From Hirsutella rhossiliensis (lineage: Eukaryota; Ascomycota; Sordariomycetes; Hypocreales; Ophiocordycipitaceae): a stretch of DNA of 64,000 bases. The DNA is taken from NCBI RefSeq assembly GCF_020360975.1, contig NW_025408670.1, forward strand, positions 3,844,001-3,908,000. The letters run 5' to 3'. Both the position numbers and the translations under genes were made by a program. The notes beneath the pieces are model-generated. The model was not told the DNA's origin and made no database searches. It saw nothing but the letters and a program-made list of their open reading frames with translations. Below are positions 11,054 to 23,803 of this stretch, piece by piece. Numbering within the stretch: the stretch's first letter is position 1; each line of letters begins with the position of its first letter.

Positions 11054-12949
11054 TCACCAGACACCCCCGCCGTACACCATCGTCAGGCTCAGCGCGGCCA
11101 TGACGACGGGCAGCCAGCGCGCTGCCCCGGCCCGCGTGCCGGCGTTGTCGTCGCCGCCGCCGCTTCCAATGCCCGAGGGGCCTGGCTTGATTGTCTGCGT
11201 GACGACGGCGCCCGTCTTGCACGAGGGATCGATGGTGGGACACGAGGTCACGGTGTAGACGGTCGTGTAGGCCTCTGTCGGGTAATTGCTGTGTCTCGTC
11301 CGCGTCGGCTGTGTCCAGGTTCATCGTCAGCCAGCTCACCAAGAAACGCCATGGTGACGGGGTCCTTGAATGAGACAGAGAGGCGGAGCTTACCTCGTCG
11401 GTTCCGGTGGGCCGGGCGTCGTCCTCCCGGCAGTTGCCTGTAACCCGGGGCACGGCGTCGGGCCCGGAGCCGACGGCCACGATGTCGGCTTTCCCACAGT
11501 TGGCGGCCTGGGCGACATGAACGGCCTCGTTGTCCCAGTCAAAGACGAAATACCCAGCGCGAAGAACCGAGTCGCCGAGAATCTGCTGGTCCGTCGTCAG
11601 GACGAGGCCGACGTAGCAGACGGACGAGGAGCCCGTCAGGTCGAGGATGAACTCGGACAGCGGCACGCGGATCGTCTTGCCGCCGAAGCCAAAGTCGACG
11701 CTGCCCCGGGTGCGGGCCATGGAGCAGGGCACCTTGTAGTAGCCCTCGCCGTCGTCGCGGGCGTCGAGGGCCTCGAGGATGGGCAGCGCCACGTTGGAGT
11801 GCATGCGCGAGACGGTGGTGCCCGAGTCGAGCATGACATTGGCGTCCTCGCCGTCGACGTCGAAGCTGCGCGGCTTCGACGACAGCGTCACGCCCACGGT
11901 GTTGAGCTCGACGGCCAGCCGGTACTCGCCCTGAACGCCGCGCACCACGGGCCGCCGCTCCAGCCGGCCCACAAACTTGCTGCGGTCGACGCCGCCGTAG
12001 ATGACGGCCCCCTGGTCGGCGGCCGAGTGGCGCAGGTCGAGCGAGAAGACGCGGCTGGCGATGACGCCCTGGGCGGCCATGGTGTTGAGCACCAGGCTGT
12101 ACGGCTTGTCGCTGTTGACGCCGCCCTTGAGGGCCGGTGCCAGTCCCAGGATGCCCTGCGACTGGCCCTGGCTGGCCGAGACGACGCCAAACGTCTGGTT
12201 GGCGATGCTCGCCTTGCCCAGCGTGATGGTGTCGCGGTAGTAGCGGATCGAGACGGACGTCTGCGTCGTCTGGTCGCTTGGGTCGCCATAGTTGATGACC
12301 TCCTTGCCAAAGGGCCCGTCGGGCGGCGTCTGGGATTGGCCCGGATCGTATCGCCCGAAGCCCACGCACTGCTGCGACTGCGCCGTCGTCAGGGCCGTGC
12401 GGCAGTCTGGGTTTACCCACAGCTCGCTCGAGCCCGTGTCGACGAGGACGGTGACGCGCTGAGGCGGCGATCCGATGTTGACTGGAGACACACATCAAGC
12501 CGAAAGCCCCCGCGGGGGTTGGCTTGCAAGTGGTTAGAACGAGGACCACCGCATATACCGTACCAACAACACCATGGAGTCTTCAACGTGATTTACCCAG
12601 GGGTAAAAGCATGTGGTGAGGACGATGGAACAGACACTGTCCCGACGAATTCTAGAAAGGGGCAAGACTCACCGTCTGTGGCATAGAAAAAGTCCTTGTT
12701 TTCCAGCTGGCTTTCAAATGCCTGGCCGGCCCTCTTGCCCTTCGATTTCGCCTCTCGCGGCGGCCGCTGCACCGTGCCGACCGGCACCGCGAGGAAGCCC
12801 TCTCCGCTGACAAACTCAGAGAAGCCGGCGATCATAGGCGATATGTCTGCGGGCGAGGGAGACGACGAGGACGCATGCGCAAAATGGCTCGGCGACTGGC
12901 TCGCCAGCAACGCAAGCAACGCGGCCGCGGCGCCCAACGGGGACGGCAT
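11054..12949 (-). CDS. GPI-anchored aspartyl protease (pepsin family A1, yapsin-like)
   Basis: Three exons on the reverse strand: 12949-12673, 12481-11394, 11308-11054, giving 539 aa. A signal peptide (about 1-24) is followed by a propeptide region. The first catalytic motif is DTGSSELWV (D107) and the second LDSGTT (D311); VNIGSPPQ before the first motif is the usual strand-turn of family A1. After the protease fold comes a Ser/Thr/Gly-rich spacer and a hydrophobic tail (about 515-539) fitting a GPI anchor, so it should act at the plasma membrane or wall and process surface or secreted proteins. The first intron (191 nt) is long for this window; its junction restores the codon for V93 in FFYATDVNIG. 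The second intron joins TGTDE to PTRTR, and an alternative 3' splice there is possible. Confidence 0.9.
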
Positions 12950-15080
12950 CGCGGAGGCGGGCCGGTTTCCCCTCTCCTTTGGAGTCCTTCTCTTTGCCTC
13001 TCTCTATATCGTGACACGGAGCGGCGCAAAAACAGTCGTCGTCGTCGACGGACAAGTCGGGAGGAAGGAGACGGCCGGCGTCGATTCGTTCGGATGGAGG
13101 GCGAGCTCAGGAGAGGACGAGAAGAAGCAAGACAAGCTCGAAGAAACTACCGTATGTACAATTCAACAGACATGAAAGGAAGACAATTCAACAACGGCTA
13201 GGAAGATGACGGGGGACTCAAGCAACGACCATGTATGTACGTGGATCTGCTCACGAGATCGGACCCGTGCGCCACGGCGGGAGGGCGAAGAGATGAGGTG
13301 GTTTCCCTCATTTTTTCTTATACCTCGCTACACTGAGAGAAGGGCCTCCAATGGAATAATTAAAATCACAGAAAAAGGAAAACCCGGCACCGGCCAGCCG
13401 CTGGGCACTGCTTTGGGTGGGGGACTGACTGGGTGCAGATGCAAGCCCGCGCGCCCTGCCCTGCCCCGGACCGAGGGCTGGGGGCGGGGGACACGGCAAG
13501 GACGAGGCGAGGGCCAATCGAGGTGGCGGCTTCGGCCGGGACACGGGTCTCTCCTTGGCGGTCTCTCCTTGGCGGCTCGTCTCGCTGCCCCTTGTCATGT
13601 GTTGCCCCAGGCCCGTGGTGGTGATGATGACAGAGGCGCGAGATCTATGTATAGCATGCAGTTGGGTATCGCGCTGCAGCCTGGCTGCCTGCTTCGCACT
13701 CTACCAACCGCTCTTACAGCCTCTTCAAGCCCCCACGGGGCATGGGCAACTACTTGATGCCCGAAGACAGCAGCCCCCAGCGTCTGTCGTAAGCCGCCCA
13801 GCGCAGCAGAGCCGCAGCGTCCAGCCCAAGACAAAGCCAGGGATGACGTTTCTTGCTTTTCATCCTGCTGGTCGTCGTCTTTCCTCCTGATGATCCCTCC
13901 CTCGCCGGGCGTGGAGAAACAGCTCAGCTACTTCTAATCTTACCCCTTGCCTGTGCCAGGGACAGTGTACTTGGTGTCCGTAGGTATGCACAGCTGCTGC
14001 TCGTGCTTACACACATGCATCCTGTTGACGCACATGTGTGTGCCTTTGCACAACGTGTGTACTGTGGACCGGCACAGCCACGGCCGGCCGACCAACCAAC
14101 ATGATGCCCTCTCCTGCTTGCCGCCTATCCACCCGGGTTGGAGTAGCATCGCTGCCGCTTGAAGCCTCCCCCACGCCTGCACCGAGTACAGACCGGTCCG
14201 CCGGGCAGGGAAACAGAGACAAATACCCGTCCTGTCCAGGGACAACAAGGTGCCACAGCTCTGGCCATCCCTTCGGAGAACATGTAGTTACAAGTGAGCA
14301 GAGCGCGCCCCCTTTTTGACTCTGGCCGTGCACTGCCTGCTCGGCCGGTACGACCCCAGTTTTCGATCCGCATGCCAAGCTCTCGTAGCGCCCGGGCTTC
14401 GTTGGCTGGGTGAGCGTCGTTCGTTTGCTGACGCGGGGTGACGCAGGTTTTCGTGGACGAACCCAAGATCGTCGTCTTCTCCTAAGCGTGTCTTTACAGT
14501 GATTACATCTGGACAAGTGGAAATGGATGCCGAGACCTCGTACGCGTAATCCCCTCTAGACTAGTCATCGTCCCGTCTGCGCGAACCCCCTGGAGCTGGG
14601 CGCATCTCGCATCGCCGTCATCAAGAGTCGGCGCTTTTTGCCGGACGTGACGAAGCTCGATGCTGCGCCTCCACCCGCGAAGCCGACAAGATGCAGTGCT
14701 GCAAGGACCAATCATGTCCGAGTCCCTGTTTGTACTTGGTGCAGCAGCGCGTTATTGGGCATGCGCCGGTAGAAACACAGGGAGAAACAGGCGTCGTGAT
14801 GCTGAACATCTTGACTCACCCAGAATACCCTAAAATACCAGGATTACCGGTTTGGTGACCAGGCCTCATCATTCGTCAATCGCCGGATCTTGATTTGCCG
14901 ACAGCTCGCTGTCTTTTGCCCAACTGCTGCTTCGAATATACCATGCGCTGGTGGGAGTCGGCACAGTTATTTTATTTTAATACACCCAAGGCCACGAGAA
15001 ATAACAAGGAAATACTCCGTATGTTAGTAAAGGGAAACCAACAATAATAGAAGCAGAGAGTGTAATAGCATGTCCTCTAA
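12950..15080. other. Intergenic region, no supported gene
   Basis: Lies between the 5' end of the protease gene and the 3' end of the first P450 gene. Open frames are short, lack family motifs and overlap on both strands. The first 400 nt are probably the protease promoter. An AT-rich patch at 14935-15075 fits the P450 3' flank. Confidence 0.55.
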
Positions 15081-16918
15081 CTAAGACTGCTCACTCCCCC
15101 CCACAACCTCAAACTCAAACTTGACCTTCTCCCACCCGGGCCGCCGCTTAATCACAAGACTCATGCCCTCGCCCAGCCTGTCGGGCTTGGACGCGCCGCC
15201 CATGATGGTCGTCGTGGCCATGTCCGGCAGGCGGACGGGGCTCCCGCGCCCATCGGCCGAGAGGTCAAAGGCGAGGATGAGCGCCGCCGAGGCGCCGAGG
15301 ATCTCGGCAAAGGCAAAGTTGCGCCCGGGGCAGAGGTGCTTGCCGCCGCCAAAGGGGATATAGGCCGACCGTTTTCTCTTCTCCGCCGCCGCCGACAGCC
15401 GCGCCTGGTTGCCCACGAACCGGTCCGCCTCGTACGCCGCCGCGCCCGAGCCCCATACGTCCTCGTCCCGGTGCGTGAAGCCCGCGGGGATCTGCACGTC
15501 GGAGCCCTTCTTGAGCGTGTACGACTGGCCGCGCCCGTCCGAGATGACCGTCTCCTCCATGACGCGCCGCACGCACAGCGCGTGGTTGGATAGCCGGATC
15601 GACTCGCGGTAGCAGCTGACGAGCAGCGGGCACGCCTCGTCGAAGCGCGTGATGTTGATGCTTACCACGTCTTGCTCGTCGCCGTTGCGCCGCTGCATGA
15701 GCGGCTCCAGCTCGGCCCGCAGCCGCTCCACGATGTCGAGCCGCGTGAAGACGTTGGCCACCATCCAAAACGTCGTCGGGATCGTGTTGCCCGTCGCCAG
15801 CTGCAGCAGACTGGCCTCGAATCGCCCAATTTCGCTGTCCGGCAGGCCGTGCTTGCGCAACACCGCCGAGCGCGCGCTCGTCACCGCCGCCACCGTCTCG
15901 TCGTGGTCTCCCCGCGAGGAATAGTACTCGCCTAGTGCCTTTTGCAGCTTCTCGCGAGACCGGAAGGCGTCGGCGTTGGTGACCTGGTGCCACGGAGTGA
16001 TGAGCATCTTGGGCAGCGCATTCTCCCACGTCCTAGCAGACGTTAGCTGAGCCCGGACACTCTGTATTCCAGGGTGGAATAGAGAGGAGTTCAGCAGAGC
16101 AAGGAGTACTTACCACAGGTGGTCAATCAGCTCCCGGTCGTGCAGCAGGGGATTCTTCTTGCCCAGCAGCGCCGTTGTCGTCGCCAGCGTCATAATCTCC
16201 CGTAGCCAGAGGAAGAAATTGTCCACCCGGACCTCCCCGTCGCCCTTCATCGCGTCCAGCCGAGACGAGATGAAGTTGAGGGCGTTGGCATTCATCCGAT
16301 GCAACGGCTCGCCGCGGACGGTGACGTGGAGGGCGTCAAAGAACTCGACAACAATCTCAGGCTTCTCGCGGAAGCGGTTGTACGACTCCTCCTTCATCCC
16401 CAGCATCGTCTGCAGGAAGTCGACGGCAAAGGGCTCGAAGCTGAGTGTCTTCTGCCGCAGCGCCGACTGCACCAGCGCCGGGTCCCAGATGGCGTACGTC
16501 TTTCCACCCAGCATGGGGAGTGTGGCGATGGGGGCGCCCGTTTTCTTGCTACAGTTTCATGTCAGCCACGCTCTTACAGTCTCTCGGACAGCCGTCTGCC
16601 GCCATATTGTACTTACTGAAGATTGGTATAGTATTGAGACTGGTTCCGGACGAGGCCAATCAGGTGGCCTATGAAGGGTATTCGCGGCAGCATGAGCGGC
16701 GGCTCCTTGCCGTCCACTTCGGGGATAGACATTTTGTAGAGATAGAAGAGAAATGTGAGAAAGAGGGTAGAGAGGGTATAGCGAATCGGTGCATGCTGGA
16801 ACCCGGCCACGGCAGCCGACAGGAGGCCGCCCTCGGCGCTGGTGGCATTGGCCGTGCCAGACATGGCGTCGTCTACCGAAGCCAGTGGAGAGCCAAAGGT
16901 CTGCCCGGTGGCGGCCAT
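15081..16918 (-). CDS. Cytochrome P450 (sterol/prostanoid CYP7-CYP8-like type)
   Basis: Three exons on the reverse strand: 16918-16617, 16548-16114, 16032-15081, giving 562 aa. An unusual N-terminal stretch of about 45 residues precedes the membrane anchor (RYTLSTLFLTFLFYLY) and a proline-rich hinge (PPLMLPRIPFIGH). The K-helix ExxR is E389-R392 (CYRESIR) and the haem-binding loop is FGGGKHLCPGR with the thiolate C480. All key P450 parts are present, so the enzyme should be active at the ER membrane. The general look (LPMLGGKTYAIWDP near the N-terminus, KRKRSAYIPFGGGKH near the haem) recalls fungal P450s annotated as CYP7/CYP8-like; that assignment is from memory of the family and moderate. 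It is divergent from an SDR gene at 18483, which with the next gene suggests one pathway. Confidence 0.9.
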
Positions 16919-18482
16919 GGCTTCTTACTTTGTTCTCCGAAGTCAGAGCGTAGTTCCAAGAACACGGAAACTGAAGCTTGTCAGACCGAGCGAGCAGACG
17001 AAGCCTCAACGAGTACACGGCGTCCAGGGAGGAGGGGGAGTCGCTGTTGGACGGGTCACACAGACTGGGCGGCTGTCTTGGTTCGACTGCTACTGCCAAG
17101 GGACACGCCTCGTCTTCTCTTGCCTCTTTTCGAGCTTTCACTGTCAAGATATATATCTCCCATGGCTGATGGCGGTGAAGCAGGAGCCACGGCGAAACCT
17201 GGCCTCCGAGCGGACACGGATGGCCTCCGATGGGGGCTGACCTATTCTCGAACCACAACTGCAGAGTGACGCTTTTCTTTCGTCTTTTGTTCCGTAGAGG
17301 CAGGGGTGCAGCCACGTGGGGTCCAGGGGCCGCGGCACTGTCAGCACCGGTTCATCATGCAAGCTGGAATGTCGTCTGCTCGGTGCCGACGAGACGAAGC
17401 GGTAGACCGGGCTTCGTGTCAGGACGTCAGCTCCGTTACATGAAAGAATATCTACCTGAACTGGATCTTGACGCGTACACTCGGTTGAGCAGCAAAAGCC
17501 TTAAACTTGGTACGGACATCGCTTCCAGCAGAGTCGAAGAGACTCGCTATTTCACCCGGGCTCGTAGCTTCACCTGTCTTGACGCGCCGATCCACCAAGA
17601 AGCCCATCTTCCGGTTTCAAATGGAAACGGCACGCAGCCTCGACTCGCTCGGTGTCCCCATTGGTCCAAGCTGATGCGCAGCTATGCCTGCAAGCCAGAT
17701 TGCGGGGGAGCTCCGGCTGCAGCCGGATGTGGCGCCTGACACCTCCGTAAGCGCCCCCGGTCAGCGCCAATGTCGACGGATCGGCCCATCCTTCCATTTG
17801 GATGTGGCACGATAGAAGAACAAAGATGACGGCCAGCTCGGGTCCACGCAACAGACGGTTGAGAGTCCCGCAGCGCACGGCCGCACCGCAGGTACCACGA
17901 CCGGAGGTTGCCCAGTCCTTCTCGGAGCCGTGCTCCGACTTGTACGCCGTCTCTGGATTTGCAACGCATAAGTCACATCTTTGCTCTTTCGAGAAGCGAG
18001 CCGCAGCCTGATCGGCAGCTCAAGTGCGCATGCGCGGGGCGGGTAAGCCGCCAGGACTCATGGTCTCGACGAACGACAGTGTTGGCAACATGAACGGCGG
18101 TAAAATGCAAGATCCTCTTGAGATTTGAGTATTCTGCATGTGGGAATCGCGGCGGTGTCTAGTTGTCCAGTCAGCGACTCATCTGACGGAGCTACGAGGC
18201 GGCATGCTCCCGTCTCGACCTCGAGGCAGGAGACCCAAACTCCCGTCGGCGTCGGCGTTTCATAAGACATTAGCAGTAACGGTATTGGTTTGCCGAGGTT
18301 ATAATTCTTTACTCCGCACCACGAAAGTAATTTCGATCGGGCGGATATCCACTGGGCGGGATGCGGCAGAACCGTTGCACCGTTGGTCCGTTGCATCAAT
18401 CGCGGCCAGTGGAGGAGCGCAAGCCGGCAACCCATTTGATATGACGAGCCTTGGGAAGGGTGGTTCAAAGTCGCAAGCCACA
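16919..18482. promoter_or_regulatory. Divergent intergenic region between P450 and SDR genes
   Basis: About 1.56 kb separates the start codons of the P450 (reverse) and SDR (forward) genes, so it must hold both promoters and could co-regulate them. I see no convincing TATA box or known binding palindrome. An upstream in-frame extension of the SDR frame exists (from 18138) but has no signal supporting its use. Confidence 0.5.
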
Positions 18483-19766
18483 ATGTCGTCTGGAAAGAGC
18501 ATCACGTTAGACGCTGTGGCTGCCACGGTCCGCCGCTGGCTGCTCAACCCCAAGATCGCGGTTCCGCTGGCGCTCAGCCTGCATTGGCGGCCCGTCTTTG
18601 CGCTGCTGCTCTCCCGCATTGCGAAGCGGCAAGCGGCCAAGCTGCGGTCGCGGGTAAGGCTCATCGCCACGGCGAGCGTCATCGTTGTCGCCAACGAGTA
18701 TCTCACCAAGCAGTTCGCCAACAACTGGGTCAGAGACACGAGGTGGAACTGGGACGACGAGATTGTGGTGGTGACGGGGGGCAGCAGCGGGCTCGGCGCG
18801 AGCATCACGCAGCGGCTCATTGCGCGGAATTGCCGCACGCGCATCGTCGTCATCGACTTTCAGCCGCTCCAGTGGACGCTTCCCGCCGACGCCCGCGTCC
18901 ACCTGTATCAGTGCGACCTCAGCGACTCGTCGGCTCTCAGGGCAACATGTCTGAGAGTTAGACAAGAAGTCGGGCACCCCAGTGTTTTGTTCAACAACGC
19001 CGGGCTAGCCCGGGGATTCACGGTGCTGGAGGGCGAGCCTGCCGATGTTGAGATTACGATGCGGACCAATCTGATTGCACCCTTTCTGCTGGCCAAGGAG
19101 TTTCTACCCGAGATGGTGCGGCGCGACCACGGGCACATTGTCAACATTGGCTCGTTGAGCGCACTGGTGTCGGCGGCGAACCTCGTCGACTACTCAGCGA
19201 CCAAAGCGGGTCTTGCGACTTTGCACGAGGTGCGTCTTGATAGAATGCCCCGCCGCTGCCGAGCCATGACAAGGTCGAGGCTGACGAATAGGGGTCGTAG
19301 GGACTTCAGCTGGAGCTCAAGGCGTGCCAAAGGGCACCAAGAGTGCGTCTGACGCTGGGCGTCTTCGGCTTCATCCAGACGCCCATTTTCAGCGGCTCTT
19401 GCGACGGATGGAAACGGGCGATGCCGCTTCTCGACGCCGACGACGTGGGCGAGAGGCTGGTGGAGGCCGTGTACAGCGGATACGGCAGCACGATATACCT
19501 GCCCCTGCTCGTGAAGTGGTTTGCGGTGCTGGTAAGAGGCCCGGTGTTCAGTGTGCGCGCCGGAGCTGACGTCGTCTACCTAGCGAGGCGGGCCGGAGTG
19601 GCTGTTCCGACTGGTGCGGGAGCGATCGCTGGGGCTGAATCTCGACTTCAAAGGACGGCAACAGCTCGACGACAAGACGGGGGGCATTCGCGAGATTGGA
19701 GTTGGGAATCTGGACGCCGGTGCTCTGGGAGACATTGTCGTGGTGGCGCCGAGCGTGGAAGCGTGA
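18483..19766 (+). CDS. Membrane-associated short-chain dehydrogenase/reductase (17beta-HSD11/DHRS-like)
   Basis: Three exons: 18483-19229, 19301-19531, 19584-19766, giving 386 aa. An N-terminal part with a hydrophobic stretch (about residues 58-71, RLIATASVIVVA) precedes the Rossmann fold. The cofactor motif is TGGSSGLG (98-105), the structural motif NNAG (171-174), and the active site has S224/S226 and YSATK (Y237, K241). This layout fits the SDR16C-like group that oxidises or reduces sterols, retinoids or lipid alcohols at the ER or lipid droplets. The ATG at 18483 was chosen for its CACAATG context; an in-frame ATG at 18441 would add 14 residues. It sits between a divergent P450 and a downstream Baeyer-Villiger-type monooxygenase, which suggests it oxidises an alcohol made by the P450. 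Confidence 0.88.
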
Positions 19767-20509
19767 GATTGACGAGATGCTTGTGGGATGACGTTTGGTG
19801 ACGACGGGCCGGCCCATGCAGCAATCGGGGCTGTAGTCAGCGCGCCTTCTCCATTGAAGCCTGAGGAGCTGTTGGTCCGTTCCGCTTGTAATTGAACGAG
19901 CCTCACTAGTCGACTAGTCTCACTGCATTGCATTTGCTGCCAGACGCATCGTCGACTTCATGCCTTTGTCTGTTCTTTACCTCGACGGTTCCTCGACCAA
20001 GCGCGACGTGGGCCAGACGGCTCCTCACCGAGCCCGGGCTATTCGATGCTGACTCAACCGGGGTACCTTTGCTTCAGCACCGGTGATAGGCGCTGCGTCG
20101 ATTGCCTCGGATATCGCTGACGGATTGGCGATTCGGCATCAAGTTCCGAGGACCTGGATGCCAGGAGATCTCTGAAGCCAACGGGCCTTTACTCTTCGGC
20201 AATTGGCTGGCATGAAGGGCCACGACGACGGCGGGACCCACATGATCCCTCGGCCTCCTCTCGCGTGGTATCATTGGTGTCGCAACCGGTCCAATTTAGC
20301 GGCCGTTGCCGTGTCCTGAACTTGTCCGTTCCCGGGTTCTTTCTACCCTGCCGTTCGTGAGCCGAGGCATTAACTCCAGGCGCTGCTCATACATACATGC
20401 ATATACTGTACAAACATCCGCCTCATAAATCGCCTTTTCTGATGCTCTCCAAACGTTCCCTGTACGCCTATCCATGATCCTTGCAGCGCCAACCCAATCA
20501 TCACCAACC

Positions 20510-22406
20510 ATGGCCCCCCTCGCCGAGAAGCACAACATCAGCTACAGCCAGTTTGCCTGCATCGGCTCCGGCTTCTCTGCCATTGGACTCGGCGCGACGC
20601 TCAAGAGATGGTACGGCATCACCGACGTTCGCTTCTTTGAGCGCCACAGCGACCTGGGCGGAACGTGGTTCGTCAACACATACCCGGGTAGGACCAAAAA
20701 ACCCCCTTCTCCTCCCTCCCTCGACCTTGTATCCTGACATGGAAGCCATGCAGGATGCGCTTGCGACGTGCCCAGCATATTATACAGCTTCTCCTTTGCG
20801 CCCAACCCGAATTGGACCCGCGTGCTCCCCTCGGCCCGCGAGCTCTGGGCCTACCTCAAAAAGGTGGCTGACGACCATGACCTGCCGGCCAAGATGACTT
20901 TCGGCGCCGACGTGATTCGCTGCGAGTGGCTGCAGCACTCGCGCCGCTGGCGTCTGCACATTCGAAGCACCGACGACGGCACCGTCTCGCTGCACGAGTG
21001 CCAGTTCCTCTTCACCGGCGCCGGCGCCCTCTCCAAGCCGCGCGAGCCCGATATGCCGGGCATCGACTCGTTCCGCGGCCCCGTCTTTCATGCGGCGCGG
21101 TGGAGGCATGACGTCGACCTCCGGGGCAAGCGCGTGGCCGTCGTCGGCAACGGATGCACCGCGACGCAGGTTGTGCCCAGCATCCTCGACAAGACCGAGC
21201 ACCTGACGCAGTATATCCGCTCCAAGCACTGGATCATCCCGCCCGTCGACGTCCCCCATACCAAGACGATCCAGTGGCTCTTTGGCCATGTCCCGGGCTT
21301 CATGGCCTTTGTGCGCTTCATCGTCTTTTGCATTGCCGAGGACGAACTGCGAAGCTTCTACATGACGAACGCCGGCGCTCGGTTCCGCGTCCGCCGCGAG
21401 GCCCAGATCGCCAGCTACATGCGCAAGACGGCGCCCCAAAAGTACCACAAGCTTCTCGTCCCGGAATTCGAGATTGGCTGCAAGCGCCGCATCTTCGACC
21501 CGGGCTACTTGGCGGCCCTGCATGAGCCCAACATCACCCTCACCGACGACCCCATCGTCGAGGTGCTGCCGGACGCCGTCCGCACCAAGAGCGGCATCAT
21601 GACCGAGACGGACGTCATCGTACTGGCCAACGGCTATGCCACCAATCAGTTCTTGCCGGGCATCCAAGTCGTTGGCCGCGACGGCGTCACTTTGGACCAG
21701 CACTGGTCCTCCTTTGACGGGCCCGAGGCATACAACTGCTGCGCCCTCAACGAATTTCCAAACTTTTTCATGATCTTGGGTGAGCCACGGGGCTGCGTTC
21801 TGGATGACTGTATGCTCGAGCAGCACTGATGCCACAACTGACAGGACCCAACACGGCCACGGGTCACACATCCACCATCATGGCTATTGAAAACGCCATC
21901 AACTACTCCCTCCGCGTCATCAAGCCCGTCATCGACGGCGACGCCACCGTCGTCGAGATCAAGCGCGAGGCCGAGGAGCGCTACTCGCAGCAGCTGCAGC
22001 AGAACCTGCAAAAGACTGTATGGTGGGGAGGCTGCCGCAGCTGGTACACCAAGGAGGGACCCGACGGCAAGAAGTGGAACGCCATGACATATCCTCACTC
22101 GCAGGGCCACTACTGGTACAAGTGCCTCTTCCCCGTCTACCGAGATTGGTCTTACACGGTATGTGCCCTCGTCTCCCACTCCTTGCCCTGTGACGATGCA
22201 CTAACTGACTTTGGAAACCTAAGATGACGCCCAACGTCACGCGTCGGCAGTTATTGCGCAGGACACTCAAGATCTTGTGGATAGGCCTCTTCGTCTCTTT
22301 CATCAGCGTCTCGCTCGCCGCCAAGAATCCTCCGTTCGATGTCCGCTGGCCCATCTACTACGTGACACGCTCCTGGCAGGCCTTGAGACAGCGACTCTCT
22401 TTGTAA
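20510..22406 (+). CDS. FAD-dependent Baeyer-Villiger-type monooxygenase
   Basis: Four exons: 20510-20687, 20754-21779, 21845-22158, 22224-22406, giving 566 aa. The first dinucleotide-binding motif is GSGFSAIG (G19-G26); the second is GNGCTATQ (about 191-198). The Baeyer-Villiger fingerprint FxGxxxHxxxW is present as FRGPVFHAARW (166-176). The C-terminal part has a single hydrophobic segment (ILWIGLFVSFISVSLA), so the protein is probably tail-anchored in a membrane, unlike soluble bacterial enzymes. The family uses NADPH and O2 to turn ketones into esters or lactones; some members only N- or S-oxidise. The start has an ACCATGG context; an in-frame upstream ATG (20474) would add 12 residues. 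It lies 743 bp after the SDR gene on the same strand, so sequential action (alcohol to ketone to ester) is plausible. Confidence 0.9.
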
Positions 22407-22631
22407 CACTTGGACGGCGGCGCCAATCTTTTGGAAACACCTGAGCTGGGTTTACGTACGTACATGTCGGGGGTCATAAACTGGGATCGAAGCGTTGAGC
22501 GTGTTACTGTAGGGAATCTCCCCTCGCACATGGGATGCACGTTGTCTTCGTGCTTTCCCATTCATGACGTGCGGGTATCGACCGCTCGATCCGTCTTGAT
22601 GATCCAATCCGCATGGATAGGCAAGTCTCAT

Positions 22632-23803
22632 CTAGGCTGCCTGGCCAGTCCCCGAGACCAACAGCACCACACTCCCAAGCTGCCTCCGTAGATCCTCCTT
22701 TTGCACGTCATGGGTGTCCTCGACCTCTCCCCATTGCGTAATCTGCCAATCGACTTCGAGGCTTGCGGCTCTAGCAGCCTCTTGGATGCCAAATCGGTTC
22801 TTGCGGCTGACGTTGCGCTTTCCCGAAGGGCCCTCGCTCCACTCGGCGACGAGCCTTGCAGCCGCGATGAGGCTCTTGCCCGCCAGCACGGCCCTCTCCA
22901 ACCCGACAATTTCCCACGCATCGAGGCCCTCGACCCATCCTTGCACAATCTCGCGCACTCCCTCGGGCTGCTGCCGCGGCACAATAGCATGCCCGTCTAG
23001 TACCGGCTCGATCTTGACGCCAGCCCAGACGTGGGTCGTCAGGAACGACACCGTCTCCGCCGCCGCTCTTTTCTGTACGTCCCGTAGACATTCCCCGGCG
23101 TCGTTGCGCAGATCGTGTGGGCCGGCAGGAGGCGCCCAGCATAGCAGTGAGTCCGTATCCAAGTATCTCAGAACCGAGGCGGTTACGTCTCTGCGGATTT
23201 TTGCAGCGCCCGATGCGTCGTCGTCTGCGATGTCGAGAGCGCGGCAGACGAGACTCGTCAGGGGTATGAGGTGCTGCTTCGTGGATTGACGTGCTGATGT
23301 TAGGGTGTCCCATTCGAGGGCGAGGGCGGTGGCGAGGTTCGGTTTGGAGGTTGGGAGTCGAACGATTTCCTTTGTTTGGGGGTGTCGTAGTGGTCTGGTG
23401 TCAAGATGGACCTCCAACGCACCTTGTAGACTGTCGGCATCAACATGAACTGCAGCTCCTCTCTCCCCAATGTCGCATCAGTAAGGGTAAAGGGAGGCTC
23501 ACCATTGACTTCCTTGACACTGACGTCTTTCCAAAACCTCCCACTCAACGTCGTCGACTTGCCATCCTTTGCATTCCGAATCACCTTTGTCGCCTTGAGC
23601 AGCTCAGCCTGCCGTTTGCGGCGCTCAATCCTATCGTTGAAGGGCCTGGTGGCAGGAGTCGGCGGCTCAGGCGGTGGTCCAGTCCCGACAACGGGGACGA
23701 CATTGGCCGCCTGTGCAGCGCTGGAGTGGATCAGGCGTGCATGCGTGGATCCTTTGAGGGCCTGCGGCAGCAGACGAAGGCTCAATCGCGTCGGGACCTT
23801 CAT
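22632..23803 (-). CDS. ATP12: Mitochondrial F1-ATPase assembly chaperone ATP12
   Basis: Two exons on the reverse strand: 23803-23503 and 23422-22632, giving 363 aa. The N-terminus is basic and hydroxylated (MKVPTRLSLRLLPQ...ARLIHSS), a mitochondrial presequence. The conserved core starts with RFWKDVSVKEVNGALEVHLDTRPL, which is formed only after removing the 80-nt intron (23502-23423), and includes the ALALEWD and DAWEIVGLERA regions typical of the family. ATP12 binds the free F1 alpha subunit in the matrix so that the alpha/beta hexamer can form. It is a single-copy core gene, convergent with the monooxygenase gene (226 bp apart), and marks the left border of the accessory island. Confidence 0.92.

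Noticed and set aside
11370..12686. 438-codon plus-strand open frame opposite the aspartyl protease
   Set aside because: It is the mirror of GC-rich protease codons. The sense strand has both catalytic motifs and splice sites, and the antisense translation has no family features.
18138..18482. Upstream in-frame extension of the first SDR
   Set aside because: The added residues have no homologous look, and the CACAATG start at 18483 gives the expected N-terminal hydrophobic layout.
20780..21871. 363-codon reverse-strand open frame over the monooxygenase
   Set aside because: Overlaps the monooxygenase Rossmann and fingerprint codons; antisense artefact.
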